Assembly (NCBI GenBank): GCA_036389035.1
Contig: DASVQQ010000007.1
Location: 1-64,000, forward strand
Reading direction: 5' to 3'
Source: Jatrophihabitans sp.
GTDB lineage: Bacteria; Actinomycetota; Actinomycetes; Mycobacteriales; Jatrophihabitantaceae
Length of the DNA stretch: 64,000 bases
A model generated the notes under the pieces. It saw only the letters and a list, made by a program, of their open reading frames with translations, did not search any database and was not told where the DNA came from. Of this stretch, positions 51,698-61,334 are shown piece by piece (positions within the stretch are counted from its first letter, which is position 1; every line of letters starts with the position of its first letter). Made by a program: the position numbers and the translations under genes.

Positions 51698-51797
51698 CCT
51701 TGCTTGCGAGTGACAGCGCTGCCGCTTGAACCGGCCGCGCCGATCTGTCCGGCGGGTGTGGTTGCCATCGCCGGGAAGGCTGGGTAGTAGTGGATTC

Positions 51798-52784
51798 ATG
51801 ACACGTTTCGGCTACACCCTGATGACGGAGCAGAGCGGTCCGAAGGAGCTGGTGCGCTACGCCGTCGGAGCCGAGCAGGCGGGCTTCGATTTCGAGGTCT
51901 CCAGCGACCACTACTTCCCCTGGCTGGACGCGATGGGGCACGCTCCCTACGCCTGGTCGGTGCTGGGCGCGGTCGCCCACGCCACCGAGCGGGTCGACCT
52001 GATGACCTACGTGACCTGCCCGACGATGCGCTACCACCCGGCGGTGGTCGCGCAGAAGGCCGCCACCGTGGCATTGCTGGCCGACAACCGGTTCACCCTC
52101 GGGCTGGGATCGGGCGAGAACCTCAACGAGCACGTGATCGGCGAGGGCTGGCCGGCCGCGGCGGTCCGGCAGGACATGCTGGCCGAGGCGGCCCAGATCA
52201 TCCGCGCGCTGCACACCGGCGAGCTGACCACCTGGGTGGGGGAGTACTTCAGGGTGGACTCGGCCAAGGTGTGGGACTGCCCCGACGCCGGGGTGCCGCT
52301 GGCCATCGCGGTGTCCGGCGTCCGGTCGATCGCCGAGTTCGCGCCGCTGGCCGACCACATGGTCGGGATCGAGCCGGAGCCCGAGCTGATCGAGGGCTGG
52401 GACCAGACCCGCGAGGACGCCGGTCTGCCGGCCAGCCGCAAGATCGGCCAGGTCCCCATCTGCTGGGGACCGGACAAGGACGCGGCGATCGCCCACGCGC
52501 ACGAGCTGTTCCGGTGGTTCGGCGGCGGCTGGGCGGTCAACGCCGACCTGCCGACGCCGGCCGGCTTCGAGGGCGCCAGCCAGTTCGTCCGGCCCTCGGA
52601 CGTGGCCGAGGCGATCGCCTGCGGTCCGGACCTCGACGAGCTCGTCGAGTCGGTCCGGCCCTTCTGGGAGGCCGGCTACACCGACGTGGCCCTGGTGCAG
52701 GTGGGTGATGAGAACCAGCAGGAATTCCTGGACAAGGTCGCCGAGCCGCTGCTGGAGAAGTTGCGAGCCGCGGCCGGCTCCTGA
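51798..52784 (+). CDS. F420-dependent (luciferase-like) oxidoreductase
   Basis: 328 residues of the luciferase-like monooxygenase/F420-dependent dehydrogenase fold: YAVGAEQAGFDFEVSSDHYFPWLDAMGHAPYAWSVLGAVAHATERVDLMTYVTCPTMRYHPAVVAQKAATVALLADNRFTLGLGSGENLNEHVIGEGWP, close to the FGD/TIGR03557 group of F420 enzymes. ATG 51798 is chosen as the natural family start; the frame upstream has no ribosome site. The substrate is unknown (FGD uses glucose-6-phosphate). It precedes the formate dehydrogenase operon. Confidence 0.88.
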   Translation: MTRFGYTLMTEQSGPKELVRYAVGAEQAGFDFEVSSDHYFPWLDAMGHAPYAWSVLGAVAHATERVDLMTYVTCPTMRYHPAVVAQKAATVALLADNRFTLGLGSGENLNEHVIGEGWPAAAVRQDMLAEAAQIIRALHTGELTTWVGEYFRVDSAKVWDCPDAGVPLAIAVSGVRSIAEFAPLADHMVGIEPEPELIEGWDQTREDAGLPASRKIGQVPICWGPDKDAAIAHAHELFRWFGGGWAVNADLPTPAGFEGASQFVRPSDVAEAIACGPDLDELVESVRPFWEAGYTDVALVQVGDENQQEFLDKVAEPLLEKLRAAAGS

Positions 52785-52861
52785 AGCGCGTGCCGGCGCC
52801 TGCCGAACAGCTGGTTGACAGCTGGGTAGGCTGGAATTCCGGGCAGAGAGGGATCACGGGC

Positions 52862-55800
52862 GTGAACCTGCGAAAGACCTTGCTGTCATGGCCGGTTCTG
52901 CGTCAGATCGGCGAAGGTGACGCCCTGGGACGCGGCAGGGCAGTGCGGTCCGCGCACACCGCCAACCTCACCGCCCGCACCGAGACCGCCGACCGGACGG
53001 TCAAGAGCGTCTGCCCGTACTGCGCGGTCGGCTGCGGCCAGCGGGTCTACGTCAAGGACGAGAAGGTCATCGGGATCGAGGGTGACCCGGACTCACCGGT
53101 GAGCCGCGGCCGGCTCTGCCCGAAGGGCTCGGCCAGCGAGCAGTTGGTGAACTCCCCCGGCCGGCAGACCGCGATGCTGTACCGGCGTCCGGGCGGCGCC
53201 GACTGGGAGCCGCTGGATCTGGAGACCGCGACCGACATGATCGCCGACCGGGTGATCGCGACCCGGGCCCGCACCTGGCAGGACACCGACTCCCACGGCC
53301 GTCCGTTGCGCCGCACGCTCGGGCTGGCCTCACTGGGCGGGGCAACGCTGGACAACGAAGAGAATTACCTGATCAAGAAGCTGTTCACCGCTCTGGGCGC
53401 CATCCAGATCGAGAACCAGGCCCGCATTTGACACAGCGCCACCGTCCCCAGTTTGGGGGCCTCGTTCGGACGTGGCGGCGCCACCTCCTTCCTGCAGGAC
53501 CTGCAGAACTCTGACTGCATCGTCATCCAGGGCTCGAACATGGCCGAATGCCATCCGGTCGGGTTCCAGTGGGTGATGGCTGCCAAGGCGCGCGGCGCGA
53601 GGATCATTCACATCGACCCGCGCTACACCCGCACCTCGGCGCTGGCCCACCAGCACGTGCCGCTGCGGGCCGGAAGCGATATCGCCTTTCTCGGCGGCAT
53701 CATCAACTACATCCTCTCGAACGAGAAGTACTTCCGCGAGTACGTGGTGGCCTACACCAACGCAGCCACCCTGCTGCGCGAGGACTTCCAGGACGTCGAC
53801 GAGCTGGACGGGGTGTTCTCCGGCTATGACCCCGAGACCGGGCTGTATGACACCACCACCTGGACCTACCAGGGACAGGGCGATACGCCGGCGGCCGGCT
53901 CGCGAGCCGATGACGCCGGCAGCGGCGGCAGCGGGCAGGAGAGCGAGCTGTCCCAGAGCGAGCGCGGCGGCGGGCACGAGCTGGGCGGGCACGGCGCGAA
54001 ACTCGAGCACGTCGGCGTCGAGCGTGATGAGACCCTGACGCACCCGCGCTCGGTGTTCCAGGTGCTCAAGCGGCACTACGCCCGCTACACCCCTGAGCTG
54101 GTCGAGCAGATCTGCGGGGTCCGGCCCGAGGATTTCCTCAAGGTCTGCGAGGCGGTCACCGAGAACAGCGGCCGCGAGCGCACCACCGCGTGGGTGTACT
54201 CGGTCGGCTGGACCCACCACACGGTCGGCGTGCAGTACATCCGCGGGTCGGCGATCATCCAACTGCTGCTGGGCAATATGGGCCGGCCCGGTGGCGGGAT
54301 CATGGCGCTGCGCGGGCATGCCAGCATCCAGGGCTCGACCGACATCCCGACCCTGTTCAACCTGCTGCCGGGTTACCTGCCGATGCCCAAGGCTGGCGAG
54401 CACGACGATCTGCAGTCCTACCTCGACACCATCCGCAGCCCCGAGCAGAAGGGGTTCTGGGCCGAGGCCGAGTCCTACACGGTCAGCCTGCTCAAGTCCT
54501 ACTGGGGTGCGGCGGCGACGCCTGAGAACGAATTCGCCTTTCAGTACCTGCCCAAACTGACCGGTGACCACGGCACCTACCAGACCGTGATGGACATGCT
54601 CGAGGGCAAGGTCGAGGGCTACTTCCTGCTCGGCCAGAACCCGGCGGTCGGCTCGGCGCACGGCAGGATGCAGCGGCTGGCGATGGCACGGCTGAAATGG
54701 CTGGTGGTGCGCGACCTGAACCTGATCGAGTCGGCGACGTTCTGGAAGGACGGGCCCGAGATCGAGACCGGCGAGCTGCGCACCGGCGACATCGACACCG
54801 AGGTGTTCTTCTTCCCGGCGGCCTCGCACGTGGAGAAGGACGGCACCTTCACCCAGACCCACCGGATGCTGCAGTGGCACCACAAGGCTGTCGCCCCGCC
54901 CGATGACTGCCGCAGCGAGCTGCACTTCTTCTTCCACCTCGGCCGCAAGATCCGCCAGCGGCTGGCCGGTTCCACCGACGAGCGCGACCGCCCGATCCTC
55001 GACCTGACCTGGGACTACCCGGTCGACGCCGAAGGCGACCCGTCCGCCGACGCCGTGCTGCGTGAGATCAACGGCAGCCACCTCAGCGGTGCGAAGGCCG
55101 GCCAGCCGCTCAACCTCTTCACCGAGATGAAGGCCGACGGCTCCACCTCGGGCGGTTGCTGGATCTACTGCGGGGTTTATGCCGACGGCGTCAACCAATC
55201 AGCGCGCCGCAAGCCCGGCCAGGAGCAGTCCTGGGTCGCTCCGGAGTGGGGCTGGGCGTGGCCGGCCAACCGGCGCACCCTCTACAACCGGGCCGCCGCC
55301 GATCCCAACGGCAAGCCGTGGAGCGAGCGCAAGGCCTACGTCTGGTGGGACGCCGCACAGCAGCGCTGGACCGGTCACGACGTGACGGACTTCCCGGCCG
55401 ACCGGGCGCCCTCCTACCGGCCGCCCGAGGGCGCCACCGGCGTGGCCGCGCTCGCCGGTGACGATCCGTTCATCATGCAATCCGACGGCAAAGCCTGGCT
55501 GTACGCGCCGGAGGGAATCCTGGACGGCCCGCTGCCGGCGCACTACGAGCCGGCCGAGTCGCCGGTACGCAACCCGATGTACCGGCAGCAGGCCAACCCG
55601 ACCAGGCAGGTCTTCCCGCGGCCGGACAACCTGCAGAACCCGTCACCGCCCGAGCCGCACGCCGACGTTTTCCCTTATCTGTTCACCACCTACCGGCTCA
55701 CCGAGCACCACACCGCCGGTGGCATGAGCCGGTGGTTGCCCTACCTGTCCGAGCTGCAACCGGAGTTCTTCTGCGAGGTGTCACCGCAACTGGCGCGCGA

Positions 55801-56194
55801 GCGCGGTCTGCGCCACCTCGGCTGGGCGACCATCGTCACCGCCCGGACCGCCATCGAGGCTCGGGTGCTGGTCACCGAGCGGGTGGTGCCGCTGCTGATC
55901 GACGGAAAGCAGATCCATCAGATCGGCCTGCCCTATCACTGGGGTGTCGGCAGTTCGGCGCTGGTCTCCGGTGACTCGGCCAACGACCTGTTCGGTGTCA
56001 CGCTCGATCCGAACGTGCACATCCAGGAGACCAAGGTGGCCAGCTGCGACATCCGCGCCGGCCGCCGGCCGACCGGGCCGGCACTGTTGAGCTTCGTAGC
56101 CGAGTACCACCGCCGGGCCGGGATCACCGTCCAGACCGGGAACACCCAGCGCACGCCTGTGGAATCGCTGCCGGCCGAATCGCAGGAGGACTGA
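52862..56194 (+). CDS. fdhA: formate dehydrogenase alpha subunit, selenoprotein (in-frame UGA = Sec)
   Basis: 1110 residues including Sec190, read through TGA 53429-53431. The frame before the TGA (NQARI) and after it (HSATVPSLGASFGRGGATSF) matches FdnG around its Sec, so a stop here would break one protein. The [4Fe-4S] ligands C51, C54, C58 and C86 come from CPYCAVGCG and LCPKG. Molybdopterin domains follow (IIHIDPRYTRTSALAHQHVP; YSVGWTHHTVGVQYIRGSAI; LGNMGRPGGGIMALRGHASIQGSTD). Start GTG 52862 is preceded by GAGAGGG; the N-terminus (MNLRKTLLSWPVLRQIG) has no Tat twin-arginine, unlike E. coli FdnG, so a cytoplasmic active site is likely. A hydrophilic low-complexity insert lies at about residues 340-385. 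It oxidises formate to CO2. Confidence 0.95.
53429..53460 (+). promoter_or_regulatory. bacterial SECIS element immediately after the Sec UGA
   Basis: Counting the U of UGA as 1, the hairpin is CCCC (18-21), loop AGUUU (22-26), GGGG (27-30), with U17 at 53445 and G23-U24 at 53451-53452. These are the same positions as the U17, G23 and U24 that SelB recognises in the E. coli fdhF SECIS. G16-C32 and the U17/G31 step form the base. Confidence 0.85.
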
Positions 56195-57105
56195 TGCCAA
56201 GCCTGTCCGGTCCGCTCGATGACCCCGCCGCCGACGCCGGTTGGCAGGATTCCCAGCCACGCAAGGGATTCTTCACCGACACCTCGGTCTGCATCGGCTG
56301 CAAGGCGTGCGAGGTGGCCTGCAAGGAGTGGAACGGGGTGCCCGAGGACGGGCTCAACCTGCTGGGTTCCTCCTATGACAACACCGGTTCGCTGAGCGCC
56401 TCGACCTGGCGGCACGTGGCCTTCATCGAGCAACCCCGCAAGCCGGCGTCCAGCACCGTCAGCCTGGGGATGCCGAGCACGGTGCGGCCGGGGGAGGAGA
56501 TGAGCCCGGACTCGCTCACCGACTTCCGCTGGCTGATGTCCTCTGACGTGTGCAAGCACTGCACCCACGCCGGCTGCCTGGACGTCTGCCCGACCGGGTC
56601 GCTGTTCCGCACCGAGTTCGGCACCGTCGTGGTGCAGGACGACATCTGCAACGGTTGCGGTTACTGCGTGCCGGCCTGCCCGTTCGGGGTGATCGACCGG
56701 CGGATCGGTGAGCAGGGGCAGAAGAACGTCGGCATCGCGCAGAAGTGCACGCTCTGCTACGACCGGATCGGGGCCGGCAAGACGCCGGCCTGCGCCCAGG
56801 CCTGCCCCACCGAGTCGATCCAGTTCGGTGACCTGGACGAGCTGCGCGAGCGGGCCGCCGACCGGCTGGCCACGTTGCACTCCCAAGGGGTGGACTCGGC
56901 CCGGCTCTACGGCGAGAGCCCGGACGACGGGGTGGGCGGGGCCGGAGCCTTCTTCCTGCTGCTGGACGAGCCGGAGGTCTACGGCCTGCCGCCGGACCCG
57001 GTGGTGCCGACCCGTGACCTTGCGCAGATGTGGCGGCACGCCGCGCTGGCCGCGGCCTCGTTGTTGGCCGGCGCGGCGGCGGCCTTCCTCGGTGGCCGCC
57101 GGTGA
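56194..57105 (+). CDS. fdhB: formate dehydrogenase beta subunit (four [4Fe-4S] clusters)
   Basis: 303 residues from ATG 56194, overlapping the fdhA stop, with GGAGGA upstream. Four Cys clusters are visible: CIGCKACEVACKEWN, CKHCTHAGCLDVCPTG, CNGCGYCVPACPFG and CTLCYDRIGAGKTPACAQACP. The C-terminus (MWRHAALAAASLLAGAAAAFLG) is a single membrane helix anchoring it. It passes electrons from FdhA towards the membrane quinone site. Confidence 0.95.
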   Translation: MPSLSGPLDDPAADAGWQDSQPRKGFFTDTSVCIGCKACEVACKEWNGVPEDGLNLLGSSYDNTGSLSASTWRHVAFIEQPRKPASSTVSLGMPSTVRPGEEMSPDSLTDFRWLMSSDVCKHCTHAGCLDVCPTGSLFRTEFGTVVVQDDICNGCGYCVPACPFGVIDRRIGEQGQKNVGIAQKCTLCYDRIGAGKTPACAQACPTESIQFGDLDELRERAADRLATLHSQGVDSARLYGESPDDGVGGAGAFFLLLDEPEVYGLPPDPVVPTRDLAQMWRHAALAAASLLAGAAAAFLGGRR

Positions 57106-58175
57106 GCGAGCACCAGGCCGAGCTGCGCGCCGAGGGCCGCGCCGACCTGCCCGTGCAGTCCACGGCCGGGACGGTCGAGGGCGGCCGGCGGCGACGACCC
57201 GGCCGGCGGCGCCGCGACGAGCACCAGATGGTGCCCGATGCCACCTTCACCTCCTACTACGGCCGGCCGGTGGTCAAGGCTTCGCCGTGGGAGGCCGACA
57301 TCCCGGCCTACCTGTTCCTCGGCGGGCTGGCCGCCGGCTCGTCGCTGCTGGGCGCCGGCGCCGGGTTGACCGGCCGGCCGGCGCTGCGCCGGGCGGGCCG
57401 GATCTCGGCGCTGACCGCGATCAGCGCCAGCTTCGCCGCCCTGGTGCACGACCTGGGACGGCCGTCGAGGTTCCTCAACATGCTGCGGGTCGCCAAGCCC
57501 ACCTCGCCGATGTCGGTCGGCACCTGGATCCTGACGGTGTACGGCCCGCTCGCCGGGGTGGCCGGCGCGGCCGAGCTGCTGACCCCGCTGGCCGGCAAGC
57601 TGCCGTGCTCGGTCCGGCCGCCGATCCGGTTGCTTGGCCGGTTCGCCGGACCGGCGGGGGTGGGCGCGGCGGTGGTGGCCCCGGCAGTGGCCTCGTATAC
57701 CGCGGTGCTGCTGACCCACACCTCCACACCGACCTGGAGTGCCGCCCGCAAGCACCTGCCGTTCGTCTTCGTCGGCTCGGCGGCGGCGGCCTCCGGAGGG
57801 TTGGGCATGCTGCTGGCGCCGGTGTCCGAAGCCGGCCCGGCGCGGCGGCTGGCGCTCGGTGGCGCGCTGCTCGAGCTCGGCGTGGAGCGTGCGATGGAGG
57901 CGTCGATGGGCATCACCGCCGAGCCGTTGCACCTGGACACCGGCGGCGTGCTGATGCGGGCCAGCAAGACCCTTACGGTGCTCGGGGTGCTGGGCACGCT
58001 GCTCAGCCGGCGGAGCCGGGTCGCGGCGGGGCTGTCGGGAGCCGCGCTGGTGGCGGGTTCAGCCTGCACCCGGTTCGGCATCTTCGAGGCGGGGCAGGCC
58101 TCGGCGCGGGATCCGAAGTACACCGTGGTGCCGCAGCGGCGGCGGATCCAGAGCGGCGAGTCAGCCGGCGCCTGA
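57102..58175 (+). CDS. fdhC: NrfD/PsrC-like membrane subunit of formate dehydrogenase
   Basis: 357 residues from GTG 57102, whose codon overlaps the fdhB stop. After a 40-residue hydrophilic, Arg-rich N-terminus come YYGRPVVKASPWEADIPAYLFLGGLAAGSSLLGAGAGL and about eight helices in the NrfD pattern, including ISALTAISASFAALVHDLGRPSRFLNMLRV. NrfD proteins exchange electrons with menaquinone, so the complex should couple formate oxidation to the quinone pool. This differs from cytochrome-b FdnI systems. Confidence 0.9.
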   Translation: MSEHQAELRAEGRADLPVQSTAGTVEGGRRRRPGRRRRDEHQMVPDATFTSYYGRPVVKASPWEADIPAYLFLGGLAAGSSLLGAGAGLTGRPALRRAGRISALTAISASFAALVHDLGRPSRFLNMLRVAKPTSPMSVGTWILTVYGPLAGVAGAAELLTPLAGKLPCSVRPPIRLLGRFAGPAGVGAAVVAPAVASYTAVLLTHTSTPTWSAARKHLPFVFVGSAAAASGGLGMLLAPVSEAGPARRLALGGALLELGVERAMEASMGITAEPLHLDTGGVLMRASKTLTVLGVLGTLLSRRSRVAAGLSGAALVAGSACTRFGIFEAGQASARDPKYTVVPQRRRIQSGESAGA

Positions 58176-58290
58176 CCGACAGTGCTCGTCCTCGAACGCT
58201 GCCTCAAGGCCATCTGGACGCGCTACCGACGACCGTCAGCGATCCGACGGATCAGTATCCGTCGGGTCAGCTGCCGATGCGATCTGCTTT

Positions 58291-58572
58291 TCAGTCCGAG
58301 GTATCGCAGTAGAAAATCACGTAATACCAAGTCGGATTACCACTGACTGTATAAGTCCGGTGCTCGTAGCAACGGGTATAGCCCTGCGCGTGTGCGAAGT
58401 TCCAGGCGTCGACCCGTGCGTCATCCATGGAAATCGTGGACTCACCCTCGGCGTACCCGTTCCACGAGGAGGGCGGCATTGCCTGCGCCGACGGAGCGCT
58501 CATGAACAGGGCTGCTCCGATGCTGGCAGTCGTGAGAAAAGCCTTGGCAGCCCGGGTGCGGAGTGAGTACAT
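58291..58572 (-). CDS. small secreted protein
   Basis: 93 residues with a signal peptide (RTRAAKAFLTTASIGAALFMSAPSAQA, cut after AQA) and a mature part of about 61 residues. Two Cys (TRCYEHRT and IFYCDTSD) could form a disulfide. GAGGAG lies before ATG 58572. No homologue is known to me. It is an isolated AT-richer gene opposite the fdh operon. Confidence 0.75.
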   Translation of the reverse strand: MYSLRTRAAKAFLTTASIGAALFMSAPSAQAMPPSSWNGYAEGESTISMDDARVDAWNFAHAQGYTRCYEHRTYTVSGNPTWYYVIFYCDTSD

Positions 58573-58714
58573 GCCGTCTCCTCGAAATCTTGATTGAGGA
58601 ACGAAGTTAGCATTAAGGCGATTAAAGAGGAATAGGCAATATACGGCTTAATCGCCTCGCGGGCCGGCCTGAGCCGCCGCCGAGAATCGCCGCACAACGC
58701 GTCAGCATGGTTGG
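58573..58714. promoter_or_regulatory. AT-rich upstream region of small secreted protein, with inverted repeat
   Basis: GGCGATTAA (58617-58625) and TTAATCGCC (58648-58656) form a perfect 9-bp inverted repeat around 22 bases, in a strikingly AT-rich block for this genome. It lies 45-84 bases upstream of the small secreted protein and may be an operator. Confidence 0.45.
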
Positions 58715-59722
58715 TCAGCGGACCTGAATGACCGCATCTCGGCGGGGGATGAACTCGCCGATCACGACGCCGCCGGTCGCGATCTCGCCGGCCAGCAGCA
58801 GGCCGCCGCTGGTCTGGGCGTCGGCCAGCAGCAGCAACTCGTCCTCATCGACGCCTGACTCCAGGTTCGGCCGGACCCAGTCCAGATTGCGGCGGGTGCC
58901 GCCGCTGACGAAGCCGTCGGCCAAGGCCTGCCGGGCGCCGTCGAGGTAGGGGACGGCGGCGGCGTCGATCACCGCGGTGACCCCGGAGGCCCGGGCCATC
59001 TTGTAGAGGTGGCCGAGCAGGCCGAAGCCGGTCACGTCGGTGGCAGCGCGCAGTCCGGCCTCCAGCGCGGCGGCGCAGGCCTCCCGGTTGAGCGTGACCA
59101 TCGACGCGATCGCCTGCTCGAACACCTCGCCGGTGGCCTTGTGCCGGTTGTTCAGCACGCCCACCCCGAGCGGCTTGGTGAGCGTGATGGCCTGGCCGGC
59201 CCGGGCGGCGTCGTTGCGCAGCAACCGGTCCGGGTGCGCCAGGCCGGTGACCGCCATGCCGTACTTGGGCTCCGGATCGTCGATGCTGTGCCCGCCGGCG
59301 ACCGGGCAGCCGGCCTCGGTGGCGATGTCCAGGCCGCCGCGCAGCACCTCACGCAGCAACTCGGTCGGCAGCAGGTCCCGCGGCCAGCCGACCAGGTTGA
59401 TCGCCAGCACCGGCCGCCCGCCCATCGCATAGACATCCGACAGCGCGTTCGCGGCGGCGATCCGGCCGAAGTCATAGGCGTCATCGACCACCGGGGTGAA
59501 GAAGTCGGCGGTGCTCAGCACGGCGGTGTCGCCATCGATGCGCACCACCGCGGCGTCGTCACCGTCGTCCAGGCCCACCAGCAACCCTGCCGAGCCCGGC
59601 CCGATCAGGCCGGCCACGATCGCTTCCAGCTCGCCCGGCGGGATCTTGCAGGCGCAGCCGCCGCCGTGGGCGTACTGGGTCAGTCGGTGGCCCGCGGTGA
59701 TCACCCTGTCGAGGCTAATCAC
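58715..59722 (-). CDS. selD: selenide, water dikinase SelD
   Basis: 335 residues from GTG 59722 (GTG 59704 is an alternative). The N-terminal active-site loop RLTQYAHGGGCACKIPP has Cys at residue 23, the position that is Cys17 in E. coli SelD and Sec in some species, so it is a Cys form. The P-loop-like region LLVGLDDGDDAAVVRIDGD, the VYAMGGRPVLAINLVGWP stretch and GGHSIDDPEPKYGMAVTG are diagnostic. It makes selenophosphate. The longer frame to 59782 overlaps tRNA-Sec antisense and is rejected. It diverges from tRNA-Sec with a gap of only about 20 bases. Confidence 0.95.
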   Translation of the reverse strand: MISLDRVITAGHRLTQYAHGGGCACKIPPGELEAIVAGLIGPGSAGLLVGLDDGDDAAVVRIDGDTAVLSTADFFTPVVDDAYDFGRIAAANALSDVYAMGGRPVLAINLVGWPRDLLPTELLREVLRGGLDIATEAGCPVAGGHSIDDPEPKYGMAVTGLAHPDRLLRNDAARAGQAITLTKPLGVGVLNNRHKATGEVFEQAIASMVTLNREACAAALEAGLRAATDVTGFGLLGHLYKMARASGVTAVIDAAAVPYLDGARQALADGFVSGGTRRNLDWVRPNLESGVDEDELLLLADAQTSGGLLLAGEIATGGVVIGEFIPRRDAVIQVR

Positions 59723-59743
59723 CTCAGCGCTAGCGTGACGGGC

Positions 59744-59836
59744 GGAGGCGTACGTGTTCCTGGTGGGCACCCCGGTCTTCAAAACCGGTGAAGTCGAGTA
59801 CCTCGGCTTGGCGAGTTCGATTCCCGTCCGCCTCCG
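59744..59836 (+). tRNA. selC: selenocysteine tRNA (anticodon UCA)
   Basis: A 93-base gene without encoded CCA. The acceptor stem is GGAGGCG with CGCCTCC, then discriminator G (59836). The D-arm has six pairs (GTGTTC with GGGCAC). The anticodon stem CCGGT/ACCGG closes the loop CTTCAAA with anticodon TCA at 59779-59781. A long variable arm and the T-loop GTTCGATTC follow. A -10-like TAGCGT (59731-59736) sits just before the 5' end. Confidence 0.97.
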
Positions 59837-59891
59837 CTACGCGCCAGAGCACGCACGCAAGGCCAGCCGCCAGTCGGAAAGGAGCGCGCCG

Positions 59892-61334
59892 GTGACCGAT
59901 CCGCGCCGCCAGGTGCCGCGCACCGACGCGCTGCTTGCCGACCCGCGGCTGGCCGAGGCGGCCGGCCGGCTCGGCGGCGCCCGGCTCAAGGCGACCGTCG
60001 TCGCGGTGCAGCAGCTGATCCGGCAGGGCGAGCTGGCGCCGGACGAGGCAGTGTCGGCCGTGCTGGCCCGGCTGCCGGCCGCGGCCACCTCGCTGAACCG
60101 GGTGCTGAACGCGACCGGAGTGGTGCTGCACACCAACCTCGGCCGGGCCCGGCTGTCCGAGCCGGCGGCGCAGGCGGTGCAGCGGGCAGCCGGCTACCTC
60201 GACGTCGAGTTCGACCTGGCGAGCGGGCGGCGGGCCCGCCGCGGCCGGGGTGCGCTGGCCGCGCTGGCCCAGGCAGTGCCGGCCGCCGAGGCGGTGCTGG
60301 TGGTCAACAACGGCGCGGCCGCCCTGCTGCTGGCGGTCACCGCGCTGGCCGGCGGCCGCGAGGTGGTGATCAGCCGCGGTGAGCTGGTCGAGATCGGGGA
60401 CGGCTTTCGGCTGCCCGAGCTCATCGAGTCCACCGGCGCGCGGATCCGTGAGGTGGGCACCACCAACCGCACCAGCCTGGCCGACTACGCCGATGCCGTC
60501 GGCCCGCGGACCGGCTGCCTGCTCAAGGTCCACCCCAGCAACTTCTCCATCGTCGGCTTCACCGCCGGCGCCGGCATCGCCGAGCTGGCCACCCTGCCGG
60601 CGCCGGTGATCGCCGACATCGGCAGCGGCCTGCTGCGGCCGGACCCGCTGCTTCCCGACGAGCCGGACGTGACCAGCAGCCTGCTGGCCGGGGCCGGCCT
60701 GGTGACCTGCAGCGGTGACAAGCTGCTCGGCGGTCCGCAGGCCGGCCTGATCTTCGGCCGGGCCGACCTGGTGGAGCAGCTACGCCGGCATCCGCTGGCC
60801 CGCGCGCTGCGGGTGGACAAGCTGACGCTGGCCGCGCTGGAGGCCAGCGTGCACGGCCCGGCCACCCCGACCCACCGCTACCTGCACGCCGACCCGGACC
60901 AGCTGCGCCAGCGGTGCGAGCGGGTGGCCGCCGCGCTGCGAGGCGATGGCGCCGCGGCCGGTCTGGACGGCGCCGCGGCCGGCCTCGACGGGGCCGCTCC
61001 GACGATCGAGGTGGTGCCCAGCGCCGGCGCGGTCGGCGGCGGTGGCGCCCCCGGCCTGCGGCTGCCGGGCTGGGCGGTGGCGCTGCCCGAGAGCTATGCC
61101 CAGGCGCTGCGCGCCGCTGAGCCGCCCGTGATCGGCAGGCTCGAGCACGGCCGCTGCCTGCTCGACCTGCGCTGCGTCGAGGAGGCCGAGGAGGCCGCGC
61201 TGATCGCCGCCGTCCGGTCCGTCGCAGCCTCGGCCGCGGGCGCCGGCTCGGGCGCCGGCTCGGCCTCGGCCGCCGGCTCGGCCTCGGCAGCGGGCACCGG
61301 CTCGGCCTCGGACGCCGGCTCGGCCGGACGCTGA
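59892..61334 (+). CDS. selA: L-seryl-tRNA(Sec) selenium transferase SelA
   Basis: 480 residues from GTG 59892, preceded by GGAAAGGAG; the frame upstream runs through tRNA-Sec and is not coding. It is a fold-type I PLP enzyme with the cofactor lysine K277 in CSGDKLLGGPQAGLIFG and the conserved LNATGVVLHTNLGRARLSEPA. It converts Ser-tRNA(Sec) to Sec-tRNA(Sec). Odd features are a duplicated GAAAGLDGAAAGLDGAA insert near residue 355 and a 35-residue Ala/Gly/Ser-rich C-terminal tail ending GSASDAGSAGR. Confidence 0.96.
   Translation: MTDPRRQVPRTDALLADPRLAEAAGRLGGARLKATVVAVQQLIRQGELAPDEAVSAVLARLPAAATSLNRVLNATGVVLHTNLGRARLSEPAAQAVQRAAGYLDVEFDLASGRRARRGRGALAALAQAVPAAEAVLVVNNGAAALLLAVTALAGGREVVISRGELVEIGDGFRLPELIESTGARIREVGTTNRTSLADYADAVGPRTGCLLKVHPSNFSIVGFTAGAGIAELATLPAPVIADIGSGLLRPDPLLPDEPDVTSSLLAGAGLVTCSGDKLLGGPQAGLIFGRADLVEQLRRHPLARALRVDKLTLAALEASVHGPATPTHRYLHADPDQLRQRCERVAAALRGDGAAAGLDGAAAGLDGAAPTIEVVPSAGAVGGGGAPGLRLPGWAVALPESYAQALRAAEPPVIGRLEHGRCLLDLRCVEEAEEAALIAAVRSVAASAAGAGSGAGSASAAGSASAAGTGSASDAGSAGR

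Noticed and set aside
53330..55198. 622-residue minus-strand frame opposite fdhA
   Set aside because: It lies wholly within the recognisable fdhA coding region and shows no motifs.
52862..56194. fdhA as two genes or a nonsense-mutated pseudogene
   Set aside because: The TGA sits exactly where FdnG-type enzymes have Sec, the frame continues with conserved sequence, a SECIS hairpin follows and the Sec machinery is adjacent.
58715..59782. selD starting at 59782
   Set aside because: That start would make the coding region antisense to tRNA-Sec; the family N-terminus fits GTG 59722 or 59704.
59754..61334. selA starting at 59754
   Set aside because: The first 46 codons would be tRNA-Sec sequence; GTG 59892 has a good ribosome site and the normal SelA N-terminus.
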